64,000 bases of DNA, taken from assembly GCA_963573315.1 (NCBI GenBank), contig OY752145.1, forward strand, positions 186,001 through 250,000. The letters run 5' to 3'. This document shows, one piece after another, positions 23,551 to 31,460 of this stretch. The DNA comes from Entomortierella parvispora. Lineage: Eukaryota; Mortierellomycota; Mortierellomycetes; Mortierellales; Mortierellaceae. Under the pieces are notes generated by a model. The model had not been told where the DNA came from. It searched no databases and saw only the letters and a list, made by a program, of their open reading frames with translations. The position numbers and the translations under genes are program-made. Within the stretch, counting starts at the first letter, position 1. Every line of letters starts with the position of its first letter.

Positions 23551-24303
23551 CTAGGTCTGTCGCTCCATGGCCGCCAGCTCGATCGTGTCCACTGACGGGG
23601 ACGGGACGCCCGTCGTATTGCCATCGCGCTCGCGCTCGGCTTTCTTCGCCGCCTTGTTCTCCTTTGTCGTGCGGATATCCTCCTGTACCTTCTTGAACCG
23701 AGTCAAGGACGAAAACCCAATCTCAATCACCATCAGCACTGCAATTGCAAAGAAGATGGACGTGCGCACTCTGGCCACCTTCAAGAACGGGATCATGTTT
23801 CCCTGGAGCGTCTTTTCACCAATCGCGACATACACAGATCGACCGTCAATGGAAGGAACACTGTTCGCGTCAGTGTAGCACGAGTCTAACTGGAAACTCT
23901 GCACGGTGAGTTGACTGGTCGTTTTGACTTCCCGGATAGGCCAGAACAAGCACACGCCGAGCAAGAGGAATCTCCAAAACAGGTTGCCAAATGAGAACCA
24001 GAAGTAGTGTCTCGGAGTCTTGAGTATTGAGTCATCGGCGAGGCGGTCCTTGTCGTGTTTCCAGATCTGAGTACAGTAGACGATGATAAGTGACAGATCG
24101 GGAACCAAGGTGGCAAAACCTTGCAGGAGGGGGTCAACAGTGCTGAAGCAAGAGAGTTGGGTGGCTCGAACGAGGGTATAGATATCGAGGATGGTGAGCA
24201 AAATAGAAAAGAGCAGGATGACACGATGGATCTTGACCCGAGGATCTTCCTTGAACCGTGTAGAGCTGTCTGTGGCGAGCAATGGACGGGGAGGAGGGGC
24301 CAT
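23551..24303 (-). CDS. Four-helix membrane protein of unknown function, copy 1
   Basis: Single exon, 250 residues, starting MAPPPRPLLATDSS. Four hydrophobic segments are visible at about residues 27-48 (ILLFSILLTILDIYTLV), 57-78 (LLQGFATLVPDLSLIIVY), 103-125 (FGNLFWRFLLLGVCLFWP) and 184-206 (SIFFAIAVLMVIEIGF). A loop of ~55 residues lies between helices 3 and 4 and carries two conserved features shared with the neighbour: a Cys in DSCYTDANS and the run (I/L)(I/P)xLKVARVRTS just before helix 4. The tail is basic and then Thr/Ser-rich. It is 336 bp from a paralogue in the same orientation, so the pair arose by tandem duplication. I do not recognise the family. Confidence 0.8.
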   Translation of the reverse strand: MAPPPRPLLATDSSTRFKEDPRVKIHRVILLFSILLTILDIYTLVRATQLSCFSTVDPLLQGFATLVPDLSLIIVYCTQIWKHDKDRLADDSILKTPRHYFWFSFGNLFWRFLLLGVCLFWPIREVKTTSQLTVQSFQLDSCYTDANSVPSIDGRSVYVAIGEKTLQGNMIPFLKVARVRTSIFFAIAVLMVIEIGFSSLTRFKKVQEDIRTTKENKAAKKAERERDGNTTGVPSPSVDTIELAAMERQT

Positions 24304-24639
24304 TGTGGTTTGCTGGATATGAATCGGGTGTTCGTTTTAAGATTAAAATAGAGAGACAAGACAGAGAAGGAGAGAGAGGGAGAAAGAGCGTGGAGAGAAT
24401 AAGGAAGGATGGTGATGGTGGACTGTGAATGAGAGGAATGTGAACAGAGAGTGAGAGATGAAGGAAGAGAAAAAAAGGACAGACCGCCTCCTTATTTGTT
24501 TTTCAGGTCCCAGGCACGGAAACTTTAAAAATACGAAAACGCGACAGCCCTCGGTCGAAACAAACAAACAAGCAGCGCTTTCTGTTGGGCAAAGAGCAGG
24601 CTGTTTTACTGTTGTGTCTGTCTGTCTGTATTATCTCAA
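24304..24639. promoter_or_regulatory. Promoter region of membrane-protein copy 1
   Basis: Purine-rich DNA (GAGAGA tracts at 24350-24480) between the two tandem minus-strand genes. No other gene is seen. Confidence 0.45.
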
Positions 24640-25314
24640 TTACACGCGACCCTCGACCACCGACAGTTCAATGTCTGTGGTCGACACGGTGGTCGCCTTC
24701 GTCGTCTTCCTGGCCAAAATCTTGTCTCTTCGGATCAACCCTCTTCGATTGTTGTATGCTAGGGCCAGCTCGACGGCCAGGAAAATACACATTGCGAAGC
24801 AGACTGAGGTCCTTGCTCGAGCCACCTTCAAAGTCGGGATAAGGTCCAGCACATCCGGCCCATCTGCGAAGATTGTGACACTTCGCCCCAAGGACTGGAC
24901 TTGGCTCTGGTTTTGTTGACAAGAAGAACTCACGGGTTGGGTGATTTGCCCCGTTGTGATAATCTCTCGGACAGGCCAAATCAATGCCAGGGCCAAGAGA
25001 ACGAATCGCCAAAACACATTTCCATAAGAAAGCCTCGAAAAGGTGAGAGTATTCTTGGTCCTTGAGTATTCTGTTCTTTTTGGAAAGTAGACCAAGCCAA
25101 GGACGATGTCAACCACGATTGTAGCAAACCCTTGCGAGAGCGGAGAAATCACGGTAAAACAGCTCAAACGGGCGGCTTGGATCAAGTTGCCAATATCGAG
25201 GGCCAAAAGGATCACAGCAAAGACAGCGACAACTCTACGAATCTTTTCTCTCATGCTTTTCTTGAAGTTGGGTGGAACTAATTCATCTTTGTTTTTGGTA
25301 TCCAAGGCAGGCAT
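24640..25314 (-). CDS. Four-helix membrane protein of unknown function, copy 2
   Basis: Single exon, 224 residues from ATG at 25314 (MPALDTKNKDELVPP). It has the same plan as copy 1: helix 1 VVAVFAVILLALDIGNLIQ, then ARLSCFTVISPLSQGFAT, helix 3 (SYGNVFWRFVLLALALIWPVRE), a loop with SSSCQQNQSQ, LIPTLKVARARTS and a fourth helix (CFAMCIFLAVELALAY). Residues RLSCF, QGFAT, GN(L/V)FWRF, WP(I/V)RE and LKVAR(V/A)RTS are common to both copies and would serve as a signature. The frame extends upstream through a poly-A (minus poly-T) tract, but no ATG there is plausible. Function unknown. Confidence 0.8.
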   Translation of the reverse strand: MPALDTKNKDELVPPNFKKSMREKIRRVVAVFAVILLALDIGNLIQAARLSCFTVISPLSQGFATIVVDIVLGLVYFPKRTEYSRTKNTLTFSRLSYGNVFWRFVLLALALIWPVREIITTGQITQPVSSSCQQNQSQVQSLGRSVTIFADGPDVLDLIPTLKVARARTSVCFAMCIFLAVELALAYNNRRGLIRRDKILARKTTKATTVSTTDIELSVVEGRV

Positions 25315-25480
25315 TTCTTGTATGTTTGTTGTGCTTGTAAAACTTGTAGAAGGAGAGGTGGAGGCTACCGGCACAGTGCGGTATGGGAGACGTGTGGAAG
25401 ATGAGGAATGATGAGGTAAATGGGAGGAATGAGGAGATGGTGGGGCGGAATAAAAGAGTGAGCTAAGAAGTTCCAGAAAC

Positions 25481-25511
<31 letters not shown>

Positions 25512-25849
25512 CTTTTCTGTCAACTGTGAGCACGACACACGCAGAGCAGACATGCAGACAGCAAGATGGACATGCACACAGACAGCAATATGACTTTGTC
25601 TTTTCCGATGATACCCGGACGATTGGGAGGTTACCTGTTGCCTCAGAGAAGCTCTTCCTGTAGGGCGGCCTGCACGGACGCAGACTCCACAGAGACTGAC
25701 ACACGTCTGCGACGCGTCCGAAGCGAAGCCACCGTGACCTCTGTGCGTTTTTCTAGCTCCATGACTCGAAGATTGCATTCGTTTGTTCCATTATTTTAAC
25801 TGGACATACCAGACGGGACAACGGATCCGGACAACGCACTTTATTCGAA
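25315..25849. other. Divergent spacer with a 29-A run
   Basis: Contains 29 consecutive A at 25481-25509 and, close to 25850, GGACA(A/T) motifs (25801-25835) resembling the Myb-family promoter. A TGAC-like tract from 25670 shows no coding likeness. Confidence 0.45.
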
Positions 25850-27106
25850 ATGTTGGCAGCATTTCACCCAGGATGCATCCGTGGCATCTGTTCACAGACC
25901 GTGATGCGGCCATTGACATTGTCTCAAATCACGCCAGCATCACCTCGACACTCAACACTAGCTCAAGTCCCCGTCGTCTTTTTCACCAGGTTCATCACTA
26001 CAACCACGTCATTTCTCAAGGACAGCAAAATATCCGTCGCAAGTAGTGGCATCAAAAGGACCGAGATCCCAAAAAAGAGAATCCGCTGGACAGATGATGA
26101 GACTCAACTTCTCAGACGCCTCTATGCGGACGATCGATATAACACAACTGCCGAGCTTCTAGCTGCATTCCCTAATCGAACCCTGCGCTCCATTCGGAAA
26201 AAGATATTCTTGTTGAAATTGAGTACCTATCGGCTGAGTTGGAAGCAAGACGAGATCGACAAGTTGAAGGCACTGGAAGCACTGGGTGTTGAGCCGATCG
26301 AAATGGTGAAATCATTTAAACACAGGACTCATACAAGTATCTTGCAAAGGTTGGCAATAATCCGTCCCCCATCCCCAGTCCGAAAGGTTAGCCCAGCCAT
26401 CCTTGTGACAAGCAGCAACGACTATACTGGTATTATCGAACGGAAGCCTGTGCTGCACAAGCGCTTTTGGACGGCCCAAGAAGATGAGGTTCTGAGACAG
26501 CTTGTCCAAAAAGCAAAGGAGGCTAGACCAGATCGATGGAAAATGGAACTGACGAGGCTCATGAGTAACGCAGAGAATAGACAGGGGTTGAGCTCAGGTC
26601 GGAATGCGGTGACGGCTGTTCGTCGATTGTACTCACTGGACCGAGGAAACCAAACACATCTAATTCTTGGCCTCTGGACTGCAGAAGAGGACAAGTTGCT
26701 GTCGAATGCGGTGTCCGCACAACTTGGACCCAATTTCTACCCAATAATTGACCTAGCCCTTACTGCCGATACTTCCAAGAACAAAGGCGATCAAGAGTCA
26801 TTGGGGCGAAGAAAAGGCCGCCCTCAGAAGCACTATTTAACGCCGTACTCGAAGGAGCTGAGAAAAATGGACTGGGCAAGAGTGGCCGAGCAAGTGGGGA
26901 GTAGGGACCAGTACTCTTGTCGGAAACGCTTCTTGAGCAAAATGACCAACCGTCATCTCGGAATGTGGACAGACGAGGAATTCAAGCAAATGAAGGAATA
27001 CCTTGTAAAGTATGGAGAGGACTGGAGGAAGATCTCTGAGGCTCTTGGGACAAGAACTCCCGCTCAGATCAAGGACAAGTATGATCGTGCGTTTTTTTCC
27101 TTATAA
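25850..27106 (+). CDS. SANT/Myb-repeat protein, divergent member (copy 1)
   Basis: Single exon of 418 residues. The first ~70 residues hold Arg, Ser and Thr and almost no acid (RPLTLSQITPASPRHS, FFTRFITTTTSFLKDS), like a mitochondrial presequence. SANT/Myb-type repeats follow: RWTDDETQLLRRLYADD...FPNRTLRSIRKKI, LSWKQDEIDKLKALEALGVE, FWTAQEDEVLRQLVQKAKE, LWTAEEDKLLSNAVSAQLG with its second half at DWARVAEQVGSRDQYSCRKR, and MWTDEEFKQMKEYLVKYGEDWRKISEALGTRTPAQIKDKY. The paired W/DEE and IxxxLGTRTxxQ features are those of DNA-binding Myb repeats. It is the most diverged of four intact relatives in this cluster. The target is unknown; SNAPc-like or telomere-type multi-Myb proteins are distant comparisons only. 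Confidence 0.85.
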   Translation: MLAAFHPGCIRGICSQTVMRPLTLSQITPASPRHSTLAQVPVVFFTRFITTTTSFLKDSKISVASSGIKRTEIPKKRIRWTDDETQLLRRLYADDRYNTTAELLAAFPNRTLRSIRKKIFLLKLSTYRLSWKQDEIDKLKALEALGVEPIEMVKSFKHRTHTSILQRLAIIRPPSPVRKVSPAILVTSSNDYTGIIERKPVLHKRFWTAQEDEVLRQLVQKAKEARPDRWKMELTRLMSNAENRQGLSSGRNAVTAVRRLYSLDRGNQTHLILGLWTAEEDKLLSNAVSAQLGPNFYPIIDLALTADTSKNKGDQESLGRRKGRPQKHYLTPYSKELRKMDWARVAEQVGSRDQYSCRKRFLSKMTNRHLGMWTDEEFKQMKEYLVKYGEDWRKISEALGTRTPAQIKDKYDRAFFSL

Positions 27107-27273
27107 AAATTTGAAATTCCTGTGGACGCCACCACTGAATACTTTATTTTCAGTGTGAGTGCTGGAAGGATTTTCAATTTTCTTTATCATGATCACCACC
27201 ACCACTGTTGCCACCAGAGCGAATGCCGACTGTTTTCGTGAACAGGGAAGTATAGGACAAGGATTTATCACTC

Positions 27274-28080
27274 ATGTTGGCTGCATTGAATTCAGCACAT
27301 CGACTGCCCATTCACCTTCAGATTCATCAATCGATCATTACGAAGCTGAATCACCTTCGGTGTCCCCATTCGTCTCGGAGGAAGATCTTGTGAATATCTT
27401 GAAAAAACGATGGTCATCGAACTGCCCAGGATACCCGTGGACTTATTGTGGTAGATGTGAACATCACGAAACCCAGAATATACTGGACTGAAGAGGAGGA
27501 TAGACTTTTAAGGAGGCTTGTTCAAAAGCCCAAGCAGAGAAATCCAGACAAATGGGACCATGGATTCAGTAGGTTGCTGAGCCATCCCAACAAGAGCTTG
27601 GAGCTGGCAAAGACGCGATCGATTCGAGGTCCATTCATTACTCATCAAGAACACTTGGACAGGAGTGAGGAGGACAATCTGCAAAGAAGCTCAGTCTTTA
27701 CCCAACTTGGGATCCTGCTTGATTTGCCCTCGGACCTTCATTCCAATAGCCATCGGAAAACTAAGAATCACCGCAGTTCATCACCTAGAGCAAGGCCGAT
27801 ATGGCCGTTAAAGAAACTTATCAAAGAAAGTTGGGCCCAAGGCCAGTTAGGAACAGTTGAAAAGTGTGGACTGGGGTCAAGTGGCGCTGGATGTGGGAAC
27901 AAGGAGTAGCCATGGCTGTCAAAGGCGGTTTGATTCCCATACTTTGCCCCAGACTTGCTATAATTCAAATATAGATCCTACATGAAGACGAGGTAGAGAG
28001 GATGAAAGAGGGTCTTTGGAGGTTAGGACGAGAGTGGGCAGTGGCCGAAAGTGTGGTGGGCAAATGACTATCTATCTTGA
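27274..28080 (+). pseudogene. Decayed SANT/Myb-repeat family gene between copies 1 and 2
   Basis: MLAALNSAHRLPIH at 27274 matches the family start and is preceded by an AGGACAAGG element. The frame closes early. At 27448-27909 another frame gives ITKPRIYWTEEEDRLLRRLVQKPKQRNPDKW, RLLSHPNKSLELAKTRS, SVFTQLGILLDL and RKTKNHRSSS, which are repeats 3 and 4 of the family. The end is again shifted (MKEGLW..GREWAVAESVVG around 28000-28065). The first two repeats are mostly missing. It is a broken copy. Confidence 0.8.
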
Positions 28081-28214
28081 GTGGATGTGCCGCAAAGCCA
28101 CAAAGCGAGTGAAACGACTTTCACGCGCCGAATTTCAGTCTGCAGCTCTTTCATTCTTCCAGGACAATCAACAATTGGGACGAGCAGGATAATCCAGGAC
28201 AATATTCATCGACC
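28081..28214 (+). promoter_or_regulatory. Family promoter module of Myb copy 2
   Basis: GCCACAAAGCGAGTG, then CACGCGCCGAATTTCAG, then AGGACAATC...AGGATAATCC...AGGACAATA, ending at the start codon. The same order of elements precedes the copies at 29822 and 31461 and the pseudogene at 19795. Confidence 0.55.
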
Positions 28215-29519
28215 ATGCCAGCTGCATTGCATTCACAGTGCACCCGCATTGTGTGCGTGCGGATTCCATTCGCCAACCGCCCTTTAAAAATTGTGACCCC
28301 TTTCCATGCATCACCTTTCCATGTCGGATCGACCCTCTCACTCGCCCGCAATAATGGAACTCCAGGTTCGCAAGAAACAGTCTCGACATTGCCCAAAGAT
28401 GAACTCAAGAAGAAAGGGACCGTTACAGTCAACAAGACCTATGTGCCCTGGTCAAAAGACGAGCTAGGGCGACTTACATACCTCTATTCGGACGGGAAGA
28501 ACCCAACACCCCGATCCATCATGTCACTCTTTCCCTGTCGGTCGCACAGTGCCATCTATAACAAAGTCTACAAGATCATAGACCGTGACCGTCGCCAGCC
28601 CTGGAGTCCTGCGGACAGAGCTCGACTCTTGGAAATGCACAACGCTGGCACTGAAGCGCTGGAGATATCAACACATTTCCCAGACAGAGCCCAAGGAGCC
28701 GTCATGCAACAACTGAGTTCCATCCTTCCAGACTCTTATTTCTCCGACAGGAAAAGGATGGTATCATCATCTGTCCTGGGAAAAGAGGGCCAAGTCTCCG
28801 GTGGCAAGCGCAGTTGTGATGTCGATAAAGGTGCCATTGTGACGGCAACAAAGATTAGAAAGGGGATGACATTCTGGACTGACGAGGAGGACGCTGTTCT
28901 GAGAAGTCTCGTCCAAAAGGCCAAGGAGAGGAATCCGGATCGATGGACTTCTGAACTTAGTCAACTGCTGAACGACCCCAGTGAAACAGTGGGCTTGGCG
29001 CGGATGCGATCATGGAATAGGTGTATACAGAGATGGAAGAGACTCGAGGATCAGCCGTTTGTCAGTAAGACAGCCTGGACTGAAAGTGAGGACCACCTTT
29101 TGATGAAGTCGGTCTACTCTCGGTTGGGTATCCAATTGAACTTGACTACCAACCCTCAATCCAGTATTCGGCGAAAAGACGATGACAAGGAAGGATCTTT
29201 GCAGAAGGAGCAACCAACAACAGCACAGACTGGTTACAAGGAAAAAATGCAATGGCCTAAGATCAGAACAGATCAGTTAAAAACTGTGAACTGGCATCAA
29301 GTGGCATTGGATGTTGGGACAAGAGATAGCCGTGCATGCCTTAGACGGTTTGTTGCTCATTTCAAACTTAAGAAGTGCCAAAACTGGACAGCCATGGAAA
29401 CCAATCGCTTGAAGGAAGGTCTCAGGAAGTACGGACGAGATTGGGAGAAGGTTGCCAGTGTAGTGGGTACAAGAACGGCAAACCAGGCTAATACAAGATA
29501 TAGATACCTTGCTCGATGA
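28215..29519 (+). CDS. SANT/Myb-repeat protein (copy 2)
   Basis: Single exon, 434 residues. The N-terminal ~50 residues contain Arg, His and Lys but no Asp or Glu (MPAALHSQCTRIVCVRIPF, SPFHVGSTLSLARNN), which fits a mitochondrial presequence. Then come five Myb-like units: VPWSKDELGRLTYLYSDGKN...FPCRSHSAIYNKV, QPWSPADRARLLEMHNAGTE...FPDRAQGAVMQQL, TFWTDEEDAVLRSLVQKAKERNPDRW, AWTESEDHLLMKSVYSRLG with second half at NWHQVALDVGTRDSRACLRRF, and NWTAMETNRLKEGLRKYGRDWEKVASVVGTRTANQANTRY. The conserved linker SYFSDRKRMVSSSVL...GAIVTATKIRKGM joins repeats 2 and 3. It is closest to copies 3 and 4, so these three are recent duplicates. An AATAAA at 29564-29569 follows. Confidence 0.88.
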   Translation: MPAALHSQCTRIVCVRIPFANRPLKIVTPFHASPFHVGSTLSLARNNGTPGSQETVSTLPKDELKKKGTVTVNKTYVPWSKDELGRLTYLYSDGKNPTPRSIMSLFPCRSHSAIYNKVYKIIDRDRRQPWSPADRARLLEMHNAGTEALEISTHFPDRAQGAVMQQLSSILPDSYFSDRKRMVSSSVLGKEGQVSGGKRSCDVDKGAIVTATKIRKGMTFWTDEEDAVLRSLVQKAKERNPDRWTSELSQLLNDPSETVGLARMRSWNRCIQRWKRLEDQPFVSKTAWTESEDHLLMKSVYSRLGIQLNLTTNPQSSIRRKDDDKEGSLQKEQPTTAQTGYKEKMQWPKIRTDQLKTVNWHQVALDVGTRDSRACLRRFVAHFKLKKCQNWTAMETNRLKEGLRKYGRDWEKVASVVGTRTANQANTRYRYLAR

Positions 29520-29821
29520 GGTTCGGAAATGCTGGCGAAAAGGGCTGCAAGAATCATTAATGAAATAAAGGCCCCAAAATTCACGACTCTGGATCCACAA
29601 ACATGTTGTTGCCTGAGGAGTACAGCTTTTCATGGATGGAGGAGACGCCATGATCCTGCTGCTTCGATAGGCCTGCTTTGATCCATCTTGAGCATCGGGC
29701 ACGCACCTGCATCAAAGCCACAATGCCAGTCAAATAAATTTCGCGCGTCGTATTTGGCAGATCAGTGTCTTTCCTTCAGGACAGCAGACCATTAGGAGAA
29801 GCAGGACAAGATTAATGAACC
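29520..29821 (+). promoter_or_regulatory. Spacer with Myb copy 2 poly(A) signal and copy 3 promoter
   Basis: AATAAAGGCCCCAAAAT at 29564 closes copy 2. From about 29712 the module AAAGCCACAATG, TTCGCGCGTCGTATTTGG, TTCAGGACAGC and GCAGGACAAG leads into the ATG of copy 3. Confidence 0.55.
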
Positions 29822-31201
29822 ATGCTCGCTGCGTTACATTCGCGATGCATCCACGAAGCTTGCACTCGGATTCCATTCGTAATCCACCATTCGGCCCTCA
29901 ATACTTCATTGGCAGCCTCACGTCGTCTGCCACAATCACGGCTCTTCCATTTCGGGCTGGCGAGCTCGGTAGCTAAGACTGGAGCCTTGGCTTCGCAAGG
30001 AACAGCATCACCTGCATCACAGGCTGAACCCAAGAGGTTAAGAGTGAGTCCAGTCAACAAGACTAGTGTACCATGGTCGGAAGATGAGAAAGCGCGGTTC
30101 GAGTACCTCTATTCTGACGGGAAGAATCCCTCACCCGCATCCATCCTAGCGCTCTTTCCCAGTCGGTCGAGAAGTGCCCTCTACGGTCGTCTCTTTCTCT
30201 ACAAGGGTGGCATCCCTCGCAAAAATTGGAGTCCTGAGGACGAGGCTCGACTCTTGGAACTGCACAGCGCCGGCGTATCAAACTTCGACTTGTTTAAACA
30301 TTTCCCGGGCAGAACTCAAGTGGCGGTCATGAAAAAATTGGATCGAACGCTTCCAAATTCTTATTTCACCGACAGGAGAAGGATGGTGTCTTCGTCTGTG
30401 TTGGAGGAAGATAATCGAGTCAAAGGTGGCGACCACAATTATGACGAAAACAATGGAGCGATTGTGACAGCCGCACGTATCCGAAAACGCATGACACCCT
30501 GGACTGAGGAAGAGGATGAAATTCTGAAAAGTCTTGTCCGAAAAGCCAAGGAAAGAAGCCCGGATCGGTGGACCGCAGAACTTAGTCGATTGCTGAGCGA
30601 CGTCAGGGAAAGGAAGGGTTTGTCAATAGCGCGAACGATGGATGTATGTGCTCAGAGACTGAAACGACTTGACTCAGGACCATTTGTTGTTAAAGCACAT
30701 TGGACTGAAAACGAGAACAACCTTCTGATGAGATCAGTTTACTCTCGGCTGGGGATCCCATTGCACTCGACTTCAAACCCTGAATCCAATACCCCTCGGA
30801 AAACCAAGGACAACAACGGATCATCACAGAGCGGACATCGAACAAGGGCATCGAAGAATAATACGGAAAAGGTGCATTGGCCAGAGATCAGCATGGAAAA
30901 ACTGAAAACTTTGGATTGGCATCAGGTGGCCCTGGACGTCGGAACAAGGGGTAGCAATGCATGTCGACAGCGGTTTGATGGGTGTTTCAAACTTAGAAAA
31001 GGTCAACGTTGGACGGACAAAGAAATTGAGCTCTTGAAGGAGGGTCTTCGGAAATATGGCCGAGACTGGACAATGGTTGCAAGTGTGGTGGCTACAAGGA
31101 CGGCAACTCAAGCTCTTACCAAATACAAACACATCATTACTAAAACGGACAAACTGACCAAGGGGTCACAAGGATCATTAGAAAAAGACCTAGAAGAATA
31201 A
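29822..31201 (+). CDS. SANT/Myb-repeat protein (copy 3)
   Basis: Single exon, 459 residues, the longest copy. Presequence-like N-terminus: MLAALHSRCIHEACTRIPF, then SLAASRRLPQSRLFHFGLA with paired Arg residues. Repeats by approximate residue: R1 79-123 (VPWSEDEKARFEYLYSDGKN), R2 127-170 (KNWSPEDEARLLELHSAGVS), R3 220-279 (TPWTEEEDEILKSLVRKAKE), R4 split at 286-310 and 358-393 with a polar insert, R5 398-441 (QRWTDKEIELLKEGLRKYGRDW). The tail GSQGSLEKDLEE is shared with the pseudogene at 18443. The poly(A) signal AATAAA overlaps the stop codon (31197-31202). DNA binding is likely from the repeats; location and target are not shown by the sequence. Confidence 0.88.
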   Translation: MLAALHSRCIHEACTRIPFVIHHSALNTSLAASRRLPQSRLFHFGLASSVAKTGALASQGTASPASQAEPKRLRVSPVNKTSVPWSEDEKARFEYLYSDGKNPSPASILALFPSRSRSALYGRLFLYKGGIPRKNWSPEDEARLLELHSAGVSNFDLFKHFPGRTQVAVMKKLDRTLPNSYFTDRRRMVSSSVLEEDNRVKGGDHNYDENNGAIVTAARIRKRMTPWTEEEDEILKSLVRKAKERSPDRWTAELSRLLSDVRERKGLSIARTMDVCAQRLKRLDSGPFVVKAHWTENENNLLMRSVYSRLGIPLHSTSNPESNTPRKTKDNNGSSQSGHRTRASKNNTEKVHWPEISMEKLKTLDWHQVALDVGTRGSNACRQRFDGCFKLRKGQRWTDKEIELLKEGLRKYGRDWTMVASVVATRTATQALTKYKHIITKTDKLTKGSQGSLEKDLEE

Positions 31202-31460
31202 AAGACGTGGCCCTAGCTTTCACCATACTCCACTTTTTCTCTGCCGAACCTGGATACCGAGCAAGTGCGGAATATGGAAGCACCTTGGGAGCACATTTCC
31301 TTCTCAGTCCACCTTGAGATGCGGAAGACGGATACGGATCAAAGCCACAAAGCGAATGATATAAGATTCGCGCGTCGTATTTGGGAGACCTGCATCTTTT
31401 CGTCAGGACAGAACCACCAACAATTGCGCATTGGGAGAATCAGGACAAGAATCTCTGACC
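31202..31460 (+). promoter_or_regulatory. Promoter module of Myb copy 4
   Basis: ATCAAAGCCACAAAGCGAATG, then TTCGCGCGTCGTATTTGGG, CGTCAGGACAGA and ATCAGGACAAG before the ATG at 31461, in the same order and close to the same spacing as copy 3. This indicates that promoter and gene were duplicated together. Confidence 0.55.

Noticed and set aside
31431-31460. Upstream TTG extension of Myb copy 4
   Set aside because: TTG is not a plausible start in a eukaryotic nuclear gene, and the next ATG aligns with the starts of the other copies.
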